In this document: positions 37,586-44,495 of the stretch, piece after piece
Layout: the number at the start of each line of letters is the position of its first letter
How positions within the stretch are numbered: the first letter of the stretch is position 1
Assembly: GCF_029835735.1 (NCBI RefSeq)
Contig: NZ_JAOEAL010000001.1
Location: forward strand, 682,001-746,000
Reading direction: 5' to 3'
DNA: 64,000 bases
Origin: Shewanella sp. GD04112
GTDB taxonomy: Bacteria; Pseudomonadota; Gammaproteobacteria; Enterobacterales; Shewanellaceae
Translations under genes and position numbers: made by a program
The notes under the pieces: generated by a model
The model's input: the letters and a program-made list of their open reading frames with translations, nothing else
The model's database searches: none
Told to the model about the DNA's origin: nothing

Positions 37586-39880
37586 ATGACAACTAAGACG
37601 ACAAAAAAAGCGAAAGCGAAGCGCAGCCGTGGCCTGTTTGGGCAAATTTGGTCGCTCACTTGGAAGCTCGCCTTAATCGGGCTAGCCGTTGTGACCTTCT
37701 ACAGTATTTACCTCGATCAAATTATTGCCCGTAAGTTTGAGGGGCAAAAATGGCACTTACCCGCCCAGGTATTTAGCCGCTCGATGGCTTTATATCCCGG
37801 CGCTGCCGTGAGTCATCCACAGTTAATGGCCGAACTCAAACTCTTAGGTTATCGCAAAGTTGCCAATCCCCGCGAGGTGGGTGAGTTCTCGGCATCCAGC
37901 ACCAAAATCGAATTATGGCGTCGCCCCTTCTTACATCCCGAGGGCGATCAGGCCGAGCAACGGGTGATGATTAGCTTCGACAGCGATGGGATCAGCTCGA
38001 TTGCGCGTATGTCAGATAAGCGCCAGTTGGCGGTATTCCATTTAGAACCCGTCTTGCTCGACCGCATTATTGCGGGTGACGGCGAAGACAGATTGTTTGT
38101 TCCCACAGAAGAAATGCCTAAGGTGATCGTAAAAGCCTTGCTGCTGGTGGAAGACCGCAGTTTTTACGAACATCACGGCGTGAACCCCTTCGCGATTCTG
38201 CGCGCGGCTTTTGTGAATATCAGCGCGGGTCGAACCGTACAGGGCGGCTCGACGCTGACCCAGCAGTTGGCGAAAAACTTCTTCCTCTCGAGCGAGCGCT
38301 CTTTGCTGCGTAAAATTCGCGAAGCCTTAATGGCGGTGATTATCGATTTTCGTTACAGCAAGGAAGAAATCCTCGAGGCCTACCTCAACGAAGTATATAT
38401 GGGGCAAGATAAATCCCGCGCCGTGCATGGGATGGGCTTGGCTTCACAGTTCTATTTTGGTCGACCCATCGGCGAGCTAACCACGGCGCAGCAAGCGTTT
38501 TTAGTGGCGGCGATTAAGGGGCCTTCCTATTACAATCCTTGGCGTTATCCTGAGCGCAGCCAAGAGCGTCGCGATTTAGTGCTGCGTCTTTTGATGGAGT
38601 CGGGTGAGCTGACTACCGCGCAGTACAAGGTGGCGGTCGAGTCGCCCTTAGGCTTGCGTAATGCCAATAAACCAGTGCATCAAAAATTACCTGCGTTTTA
38701 TGCCTTGGTTAAACAAGAGCTTAACGAGCGCTATGGTGACGAGTTATTAAAACAATCTGGGGTGAAGATTTACACCACACTCGATCCTATGGCGCAGGAA
38801 GCCGCCGAAATCGCCGTGACTCAAACCTTTAAGAGCTTAGATAAAGGCAATAAGTCGTTGCAGATTGGTATGGTGGTCACCGATAAATACACTGGCGGTA
38901 TCGCGGCTATGGTGGGTGATAAGACGCCAGGCTTTGACGGCTATAACCGCGCGGTTGAGATCCGCAGGCCCATAGGCTCGCTCATCAAGCCGTTTGTGTA
39001 TGCGACCGCATTGGCGCCGAATAGCCAGTTTACCTTGGCTTCGCCACTCAAAGATCAGCCGATTACCCTAAAGAATGAGCAGGGCAAAACCTGGTCACCG
39101 CAGAACTTCGATAAGAAGTTTAGCGGTCAAGTCTCGTTATTAACGGCGCTGAAAAAGTCGATGAATGTACCTACGGTGAACCTCGGGATTGCCGTGGGCG
39201 TGGATGCGGTGGCAACCACGCTGGCTAAGTCGGGCTGGCAAGAACCGCTTAACGAATACCCGTCTATGCTACTGGGCGCCGTGAATGGCTCGCCTCTAAT
39301 GGTGGCGCAGGTTTATCAGACGCTGGCCGATTATGGTGCCTATCGCAAACTCACCACAGTGACGGCGGTGCTCGACAGTCACAATCAGCCCTTACCAGTG
39401 ACTCGCTCACCGAAGGAGCAAGCTATTACGCCGGATACTGATTTCTTGGTGCAATATGCCATGCAGCAAGTGGTGCGCTCGGGTACGGCAACACGTTTAG
39501 GTAATGCCTTCCCAGGCGTTGCTCTGGCGGGTAAAACCGGTACCAGTAACGATAGCCGCGACTCTTGGTTCGCCGGTTTTGACGAGCGTAACGTCGCGGC
39601 GATTTGGGTCGGACGCGACGATAACGGTAAGACGACTCTCTACGGCAGTAGTGGTGCCATGGCGGTGTATCAGGCCTTCTTGAAGGAACGTCCACCCATT
39701 GGGCTGCGCTCGATTCCGCCAACGGGCGTGATCCAAGGTTATTTTGACCGTGATACTGGTGAAGCTAAGGAGGCGGGATGCCGCAATACCGAAGCATTAC
39801 CCGCCCTGCGAGGCACCTATAACCCGGCGAAAAACTGCGGCGAGCCGTTGCAGTGGTGGCAGAAGATTTTAGGTCAGTAA
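37586..39880 (+). CDS. mrcB: Penicillin-binding protein 1B (bifunctional transglycosylase/transpeptidase)
   Basis: PBP1B polymerises and cross-links peptidoglycan. A Lys-rich cytoplasmic start is followed by one membrane helix (about 28-48) and a UB2H-like domain. The GT51 domain shows VEDRSFYEHHG, GGSTLTQQLAKNFFL and EILEAYLNEVYMGQ. The transpeptidase has S465-L-I-K468, SMNVPTVNLG and K651-T-G-T-S. 764 aa. hrpB lies 78 nt upstream. Confidence 0.96.
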   Translation: MTTKTTKKAKAKRSRGLFGQIWSLTWKLALIGLAVVTFYSIYLDQIIARKFEGQKWHLPAQVFSRSMALYPGAAVSHPQLMAELKLLGYRKVANPREVGEFSASSTKIELWRRPFLHPEGDQAEQRVMISFDSDGISSIARMSDKRQLAVFHLEPVLLDRIIAGDGEDRLFVPTEEMPKVIVKALLLVEDRSFYEHHGVNPFAILRAAFVNISAGRTVQGGSTLTQQLAKNFFLSSERSLLRKIREALMAVIIDFRYSKEEILEAYLNEVYMGQDKSRAVHGMGLASQFYFGRPIGELTTAQQAFLVAAIKGPSYYNPWRYPERSQERRDLVLRLLMESGELTTAQYKVAVESPLGLRNANKPVHQKLPAFYALVKQELNERYGDELLKQSGVKIYTTLDPMAQEAAEIAVTQTFKSLDKGNKSLQIGMVVTDKYTGGIAAMVGDKTPGFDGYNRAVEIRRPIGSLIKPFVYATALAPNSQFTLASPLKDQPITLKNEQGKTWSPQNFDKKFSGQVSLLTALKKSMNVPTVNLGIAVGVDAVATTLAKSGWQEPLNEYPSMLLGAVNGSPLMVAQVYQTLADYGAYRKLTTVTAVLDSHNQPLPVTRSPKEQAITPDTDFLVQYAMQQVVRSGTATRLGNAFPGVALAGKTGTSNDSRDSWFAGFDERNVAAIWVGRDDNGKTTLYGSSGAMAVYQAFLKERPPIGLRSIPPTGVIQGYFDRDTGEAKEAGCRNTEALPALRGTYNPAKNCGEPLQWWQKILGQ

Positions 39881-39958
39881 TACTTATTCTTGATAGGTGA
39901 AGCGATAACAGCGGTGCAGCAAGATGGCACCGCTGTCTTTGATAAAAGAGAGTACCAG

Positions 39959-40237
39959 ATGTATAAAACCGCAGCCGCAGTGCATATCCTTGTTAAACAC
40001 AAAGAGCAGGCGGAAGATATTATTAAGCAATTGAATAAAGGCGCGAATTTTGGTGCGTTAGCCAAGCGCTATTCCTCATGCCCATCGGCGAAAAAAGGCG
40101 GTGATCTCGGTGAATTCAAACGTGGCCAAATGGTGCCACAGTTCGATAAAGTCGCCTTTTCCGGTGAGCTACTGGTGCCACATCTCGTTAAAACCAAATT
40201 TGGTTGGCATGTGGTGAAGGTGCTGTATCGCACTTAA
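39959..40237 (+). CDS. ppiC: Parvulin-type peptidyl-prolyl cis-trans isomerase C
   Basis: A 92-aa single-domain parvulin. AAVHILVKHKEQAEDII, FGALAKRYSSCPSAKKGGDL (partly quoted), GEFKRGQMVPQFDKVAFS and FGWHVVKVLYRT align with E. coli PpiC from end to end. The frame opens at 39890, but ATG 39959 gives the conserved start (MYKTAAAVHIL) and follows AGAGAG. Cytoplasmic, no signal peptide. It marks the left border of the accessory island. Confidence 0.93.
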   Translation: MYKTAAAVHILVKHKEQAEDIIKQLNKGANFGALAKRYSSCPSAKKGGDLGEFKRGQMVPQFDKVAFSGELLVPHLVKTKFGWHVVKVLYRT

Positions 40238-40244
40238 TCAGGTT

Positions 40245-40280
40245 GCGTTGATTGAGTCAATAAGCTGACTCAATCAACGC
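40245..40280 (+). terminator. Perfect 15-bp hairpin after ppiC
   Basis: GCGTTGATTGAGTCA (40245-40259), 6-nt loop, TGACTCAATCAACGC (40266-40280). The stem is perfect but no T tract follows, so it may be an RNA-stabilising hairpin or a factor-dependent terminator. Confidence 0.6.
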
Positions 40281-40304
40281 ATTAAGCTGCATCTAAACAC
40301 CAAT

Positions 40305-40394
40305 CTAAACGCTTATTTTCAAAAAAAGTTAACTGTGCGCGTTTCCAGTGTCCTCACGGGATAAACGCGCAAATGCACGAATAAGACGTTAGCT
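40305..40394 (+). repeat. attC-like element, copy 1
   Basis: A 90-nt hairpin-forming sequence. The outer arms CTAAACGCTTATT (40305-40317) and AATAAGACGTTAG (40380-40392) pair with small bulges; the inner arms GCGCGTTT and AAACGCGC (40363-40370) pair around an 18-nt centre. It ends in GTTAGCT (40388-40394), close to the integron core-site consensus GTTRRRY. A cassette-sized ORF starts 15 nt later. The central core recurs at 42188-42247. The R''-like arm is imperfect, so this is attC-like rather than proven. Confidence 0.55.
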
Positions 40395-40408
40395 TCTGGT
40401 ATGTGTAA

Positions 40409-40846
40409 ATGGATTTAAAACAAACAAATTTGCAGAGCATTCTCGACAGGCTCTATAAGACTGCGTTGTCACTACTCCTCCCACAATTAGGGTTACTCAC
40501 CATCGTTGGTTCAAAAAGCGATCAATATACTTTTTTGCTGATGTTTATTGTTTTTCTAGCGGTGAATATTCTCATTCCCGTATGGTTACTCCTATTCAAC
40601 ACTGGGAAATCAAAAATTGATTCATTTTCAATCACAATAGACGACCAGAAAATGCTTGTTTCGACATATGGTGAAGTCCAGCAGATAAATAGAGCTTCAT
40701 ATTGTGGCTATAAAGTTACCTCGCAGTATCCAAAGCAAATACAACTATTAGAGGCTAACGGCGAACATATAGAGTTTAGTTACTATGCGTTAACTAAAGA
40801 GCAAAGGAACAGCTTGTTTGATTATTTGGGACCAGCCAAAAGCTAA
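40409..40846 (+). CDS. Hypothetical small membrane protein, putative gene cassette product
   Basis: A 145-aa protein with two N-terminal hydrophobic segments (about 17-36 and 41-62: FLLMFIVFLAVNILIPVWLL) and a soluble C-terminal half of about 80 residues rich in beta-type sequence (FSITIDDQKMLVSTYGEVQQ). No family recognised. AT-rich compared with the flanking core genes. The start lies just after an attC-like site and the stop TAA sits in AGCTAACAATC, which resembles an R'' core site; this close packing is typical of integron cassettes. Confidence 0.6.
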   Translation: MDLKQTNLQSILDRLYKTALSLLLPQLGLLTIVGSKSDQYTFLLMFIVFLAVNILIPVWLLLFNTGKSKIDSFSITIDDQKMLVSTYGEVQQINRASYCGYKVTSQYPKQIQLLEANGEHIEFSYYALTKEQRNSLFDYLGPAKS

Positions 40847-41168
40847 CAATCAGACCTAGTCGCTCCCTTCGAACGTAGGGACAAAATATGGGGCCGCTTG
40901 GCGAATATGGCCCATATTCTTACCCATAAGTGTGGATGTTATCCATAAACGTCTAAAGCTAAAGCCAACGACTTAGAGTAAAAACTAACGCGTTTTGCCC
41001 CAAAGTGTCATAGGATATTTTATGCTTGTCTCGGTTGAATTAGTTTTTGTATTGTTACAAAGTGACTAATGGATTGGTGGTCATTCAGCTATCAGAGAAA
41101 CATCAAGTGGCTGAGCAAGCAACTGATATTTCCTGAAAATTAAAACTTACCCATTGTTAGTGAGAAAG
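40847..41168. other. Non-coding stretch with two hairpins
   Basis: No ORF. CTCCCT/AGGGAC (about 40863-40882) and ATATGGGGCC (40886-40895) with GGCCCATAT (40909-40917) form hairpins, and GTTATCC occurs at 40937-40943. Together with GCTAAC at the preceding stop codon this could be a degenerate attC of about 100 nt, but the arms pair poorly. The remainder to 41168 shows nothing. Confidence 0.35.
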
Positions 41169-41609
41169 TTACCCTTGATGTTCATAAGCATCAATTTGAG
41201 GTTGAGTTGCCTTGCCTTCAGCAATAAGCCACGATTTACACGGCCCATCAGCTAAACACTGAAAGTACCCCATCAAAATTTCTCCATATTTTAGTTGGAG
41301 CTGAACATTTGAGCGGGTGCGTTCAGCCTTTTTGGAGAAATCAATTAATGCAACAGTTGTCGCTGCTTGCGAATACCCCGCTGCAGAAAAAGCTCGCTCA
41401 TAAGCATTGAAAGTAGCTTTCGCAATGCAAGTTTTGTCTGCCTTACAGGCTTCGTAGTCTACACTTAACCGATTAAGGTCTAACTCAGATTCATATGCAT
41501 ATAACTCCTGCAATCCCTCAACAGTCATAGGTGCTGCGGATTCTGCCCTGCATCCGATTACCGTAAATGCTACGCCAATTAAAGTAATCACTCTGAGTTT
41601 TAATTTCAT
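41169..41609 (-). CDS. Hypothetical lipoprotein
   Basis: A 146-aa protein with a lipoprotein signal (MKLKLRVITLIGVAFTVIGC, lipobox VIGC at 17-20). The mature part is helical and has four cysteines in two pairs (YEACKADKTC and FQCLADGPCKSW), suggesting disulfides in the periplasm. RBS AAAGGAA before ATG. Family not recognised. It runs against the direction of the neighbouring cassette-like genes. Confidence 0.65.
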   Translation of the reverse strand: MKLKLRVITLIGVAFTVIGCRAESAAPMTVEGLQELYAYESELDLNRLSVDYEACKADKTCIAKATFNAYERAFSAAGYSQAATTVALIDFSKKAERTRSNVQLQLKYGEILMGYFQCLADGPCKSWLIAEGKATQPQIDAYEHQG

Positions 41610-42253
41610 TCGACATTCCTTTGATAAAAATAGTAAGCGAAACTAAGCAATGTAGCTTTGAGTGTAAAGTCAGACAATAATAAAAGGTTTTTCGAGTTAG
41701 GCTGTGATCTATGCTACTAATTTAAAAGAATTATGTAATTTAAATTGTGGATTTTGAATCGCCATTGATTATGTAGACTGAGTTTTACGTCGATTGGAGT
41801 TGGCCTTAATTGATGGCTTTGGGTCGTCCATTGGTGAGGAGCTAGATTCTATTTCGACCACGCCCAAAAAGCTTACTAGCACTCGTTGGTTCATTTGGCA
41901 GTTTATGAACGAGTTACCCTACTAAATCTCATCTATTAGTTCCCATTTTTAGCACTTCGCTATAACAGGCCAGATCTGGATAGGTAATATCCAGATCTTA
42001 AAACGCTTGTTTTGAGCGTGTTGAGAACATATATGTGCGCGATACTCCAATATAGATAGTTTAAAGTCATTTAAAATCAGCGAGGTATAATCCGTAACGG
42101 TTAGATAATAGGTTTGGAAAACGTGCATGCGCGTTTTTCCAGATGGTATATTAGGCAGAAAGCTGATAAGTTCTTTGCATACAGATAGTTAATTGTGCGC
42201 GTTTTTACTGGTCCAACGAGATAAACGCGCATGCGCACTAATAAAATAATGAA
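41610..42253. other. Non-coding stretch of the island with palindromes
   Basis: No credible ORF in 644 nt. AGATCTGGATA (41972-41982) and TATCCAGATCT (41988-41998) form a perfect 11-bp hairpin. GTTAGAT, a perfect GTTRRRY match, occurs at 42100-42106. A fragment of the attC-like repeat (GTGCATGCGCGTTTTTCCAG, starting 42123) precedes the full copy at 42188. The region looks like decayed cassettes. Confidence 0.5.
42188..42251 (+). repeat. attC-like element, copy 2, split by the IS1111-group element
   Basis: GTTAATTGTGCGCGTTT (42188-42204), an 18-nt centre, then AAACGCGC (42223-42230) and GCGCACTAATAA: the same layout and spacing as copy 1. The right arm is cut off here by the insertion. On the far side of the element GTTAGAT (43565-43571) fits GTTRRRY exactly and would complete the site. 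Confidence 0.55.
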
Positions 42254-42301
42254 ATGGACACCCCTCCTATACTGAGAAAGTCAGTTTAAAAGGAGACCGC
42301 C

Positions 42302-43324
42302 ATGAGTGATATTTATACAATCGGAATTGATTTAGCCAAGTCAGTTTTTCAATTATGTGCGTTTGATAAGACAGGGAAAAAACTAGTAAATAGAGCCTTA
42401 AGAAGAAATCAAGTCATTAAGTTTTTAAGCAATATAGCCCCTTGTCTTATAGGAATGGAAGCCTGTGCCAGTTCTCATTATTGGGCTCGAGAAATAAGGA
42501 AGCTAGGCCATGAAGTCAGGCTCATGCCACCTCAGTATGTTAAGCCTTACGTAAAGACAAATAAGAACGATATGGCTGATGCTGAAGCGATTTGTGAAGC
42601 TGTTCGCCGACCAACAATGCGATTTGTTTCCGTTAAAAGTGAAGAACAGCAAGCTTTATTGTTACTTCATCGAGAAAGAGAAGGTGTAATAAGAGACCGT
42701 ACCGCATTAATCAATCGAATTAGGGCAAGCCTTCAAGAATTTGGTGTGAGTGTTCCTGCGGGAAGATTTCAGCTAAAAAAATGGTTTAGAGAAGGTTTTA
42801 GCTTGGTAGAGTATCAGTTGCCAAAGCTGCTGGTTGGGCACATTAAATTAATGCAAACACGTTTAAGAGAGCTTGAACAGTATGTGGAATATTTGGATAA
42901 GCAGATAGATCTCGCGAGTGAAGTCAGTGATGAGTGTCAGAAGGTCAGAGGTATCCCTGGTGTTGGTCGCCTAACCTCATCCGCATTAGTTGCGAGTATT
43001 GGTGATGCAAAAGCGTTTTCATCAGGACGGCAGTTATCCGCTTGGATGGGACTAGTGCCAAGTCAGCACTCTAGTGGAGGTAAGTCACTGCTGCTAGGTA
43101 TCAGTAAGCGAGGAGATACCTACTTAAGACGTATGTTTATCCATGGTGCTAGAGCAGTGATGAGACATTTGAAAGAAGGAAAACCGTTCTTTGGATGGGT
43201 AACCTCGTTGCTCAAGAGAATGCATAAAAATAAAGTGATTGTAGCGTTAGCTAATAAACTGGTTCGTATCTCTTGGGCTGTATTGGCCAAAGAAGAAAAT
43301 TTTAGCGTAGAGCGAACCTATTAA
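42302..43324 (+). CDS. IS110-family (IS1111 group) transposase
   Basis: A 340-aa DEDD recombinase. The RuvC-like N-terminal domain shows IGIDLAKSVFQLCAFD, the Glu of IGMEACASSHYWAREI and the Asp pair of NKNDMADAEAICEA. The C-terminal Tnp_20 domain has VRGIPGVGRLTSSALVASIG, the Ser-bearing SSGGKSLLLGISKRGD and RRMFIHGARAV. The NDxADAEAICEA..RPTMRFV segment is typical of the IS1111 group. RBS AAGGAG. Full length, so probably active. Confidence 0.93.
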   Translation: MSDIYTIGIDLAKSVFQLCAFDKTGKKLVNRALRRNQVIKFLSNIAPCLIGMEACASSHYWAREIRKLGHEVRLMPPQYVKPYVKTNKNDMADAEAICEAVRRPTMRFVSVKSEEQQALLLLHREREGVIRDRTALINRIRASLQEFGVSVPAGRFQLKKWFREGFSLVEYQLPKLLVGHIKLMQTRLRELEQYVEYLDKQIDLASEVSDECQKVRGIPGVGRLTSSALVASIGDAKAFSSGRQLSAWMGLVPSQHSSGGKSLLLGISKRGDTYLRRMFIHGARAVMRHLKEGKPFFGWVTSLLKRMHKNKVIVALANKLVRISWAVLAKEENFSVERTY

Positions 43325-43549
43325 GTGAAAAGTACATCCAGTTTTGCTAAGTGAAAGCAAGTGATGACAATACAGGTTAGACCGTGACTTGGAAATTCTG
43401 TGCCTAACATCGTTTCTTAGAAAACGATAAAATGATTAGAGCCAAGTCAGAGAAGTTCATCGGGGATCAAGAGCAAGTCTCTTACAAGGAATCCGAATAG
43501 ATGGCTGCAAAACCACAATTGTTATCGTCTGATTTCTCTTGCAAAAAAC
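43325..43549 (+). ncRNA. Candidate bridge/seek RNA of the IS1111-group element
   Basis: IS1111-group elements encode their guide RNA in the right non-coding end. Here that end can fold into TTGCT/AGCAA (43344-43348 with 43356-43360), a large arm GACTTGG/CCAAGTC (43386-43392 with 43442-43448) and a nested hairpin ATCGTTT/AAACGAT (43409-43415 with 43422-43428). GTTAGAC (43376-43382) and GCCTAAC (43402-43408) match the two attC core consensuses GTTRRRY and RYYYAAC. Existence and ends of the RNA are inferred from element type and structure. Confidence 0.5.
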
Positions 43550-43564
43550 GGGGTGTCCATAGAT

Positions 43565-43571
43565 GTTAGAT
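43565..43571 (+). other. attC R'-type core site GTTAGAT beyond the IS
   Basis: A perfect GTTRRRY match, 4 nt outside the right repeat of the IS1111-group element and 25 nt before the next gene's start. It is the presumed right end of attC-like copy 2. Confidence 0.5.
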
Positions 43572-43596
43572 TTCTCTCATACAAAGGAGTGTGTGT

Positions 43597-44415
43597 TTGA
43601 CACCAATAAAAATCTCGGTACTGTCTACCATCCTCATCGTAATTATCTCAGGAATTACGAGTCTGATCGGTTTGGATCGGCCGTTACTTAGCCTGAATGA
43701 AAACCAGATATTCTATTTGTACTCTACTTCTGCCCAGGTGTTGGCTGGAGTTTACGGGTTAACCCTAACGGGCTTTATATTCTTCCGAAACGAACTTAGT
43801 CGAGAAGAATTTGAAGATGATACATTAACTGTGGCTGTTGATAGCCTTAAAGAGAGGTATTTCAATATGCTTCTCTTTGTAACGGCATTGTCCATTTTCA
43901 CTTTAATAATGTCTAACCTTGTGATCTCGTCTGAAAGCAGTGCACAGACCACGTTTAACACCATTATCATGAATACAGCGCAATCTGCATTTTTCATAAA
44001 CCTGCTGGTTATCGCCTATTTCATATTTGATGTCATCGCACCGAAGAGGATTGAAAAGGAAAGCAAGGTTATTCAGCAGAAAGTTGATCCAACCCCTGAA
44101 GCTGAAGATAAAGGAAGCCTCGAAAGCTTCCTAACCAATTACAATAAATTAGAATATATACTTCAGAAATATGGCCAAGCATATCAATCTGAGGGTGAGA
44201 GTCGTTCAAGAAGAAGGATTTCAAATGTAAGGCTGGCAGAATTCATATTGCGGGCAGAGCGAATTAACCAAGATCTATTTGGTGAAATTAAAAGTCTTAT
44301 ATCCTTAAGGAATTCAATTATTCATGGCGCTGAGCCAGTCGTAAGTAAGCATATGGTTGAACTCTCCGAAAATATTCTTCAGGAGCTTGCATCAGCATTA
44401 CACATAAAAATCTAA
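43597..44415 (+). CDS. Membrane protein with C-terminal HEPN-like motif, cassette gene
   Basis: A 272-aa protein with about four transmembrane helices in its first half (ISVLSTILIVIISGITSLIG; a segment around AGVYGLTLTGFIFF; MLLFVTALSIFTLIMSNLV; FFINLLVIAYFIFDVIA). The cytosolic C-terminal domain (about 165-272) is helical and has R238-N-S-I-I-H243, which fits the R-(polar)-x3-H signature of HEPN ribonucleases. AGGAG (43585-43589) is correctly spaced from TTG 43597, not from GTG 43591. The stop TAA is inside the R'' box of the attC site that follows. AT-rich. An RNase role is inference. Confidence 0.65.
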   Translation: MTPIKISVLSTILIVIISGITSLIGLDRPLLSLNENQIFYLYSTSAQVLAGVYGLTLTGFIFFRNELSREEFEDDTLTVAVDSLKERYFNMLLFVTALSIFTLIMSNLVISSESSAQTTFNTIIMNTAQSAFFINLLVIAYFIFDVIAPKRIEKESKVIQQKVDPTPEAEDKGSLESFLTNYNKLEYILQKYGQAYQSEGESRSRRRISNVRLAEFILRAERINQDLFGEIKSLISLRNSIIHGAEPVVSKHMVELSENILQELASALHIKI

Positions 44416-44481
44416 CAAGCGCATGTTGTCGGACTGGTTTTCCGCTGCGCTTCAAACCAGCCGCAAATGCGAGCGTTATAC
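44410..44481 (+). repeat. Integron attC recombination site
   Basis: A canonical 72-nt attC: R'' ATCTAAC (44410-44416, exact RYYYAAC), a long imperfect stem pairing GCGCAT..TTGTCGG-A-CTGGTTT with AAACCAG-CCGCAAATGCG, a central loop, and R' GTTATAC (44475-44481, one mismatch to GTTRRRY). The unpaired A in one arm is the type of extrahelical base used for strand choice. It separates two ORFs whose stop and start codons lie at its edges (0 and 14 nt). Confidence 0.85.
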
Positions 44482-44495
44482 ATCAAGGAAGTATC

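Larger units (their letters stand above)
42254..43560 (+). mobile_element. IS110-family element, IS1111 group
   Basis: The element is bounded by the subterminal inverted repeats ATGGACACCCC (42254-42264) and GGGGTGTCCAT (43550-43560). The true ends probably lie a few nt outside, as usual in the IS1111 group. It holds one transposase gene, a 48-nt left non-coding end and a 225-nt right non-coding end between the gene and the right repeat. No target duplication is seen, as expected for this family. The element looks intact. Confidence 0.85.

Noticed and set aside
40840..40943. A degenerate attC after the 40409-40846 gene
   Set aside because: GCTAACAATC and GTTATCC can be matched loosely, but the long stem is missing and two independent hairpins fill the centre. 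Kept only as a remark on the non-coding stretch.
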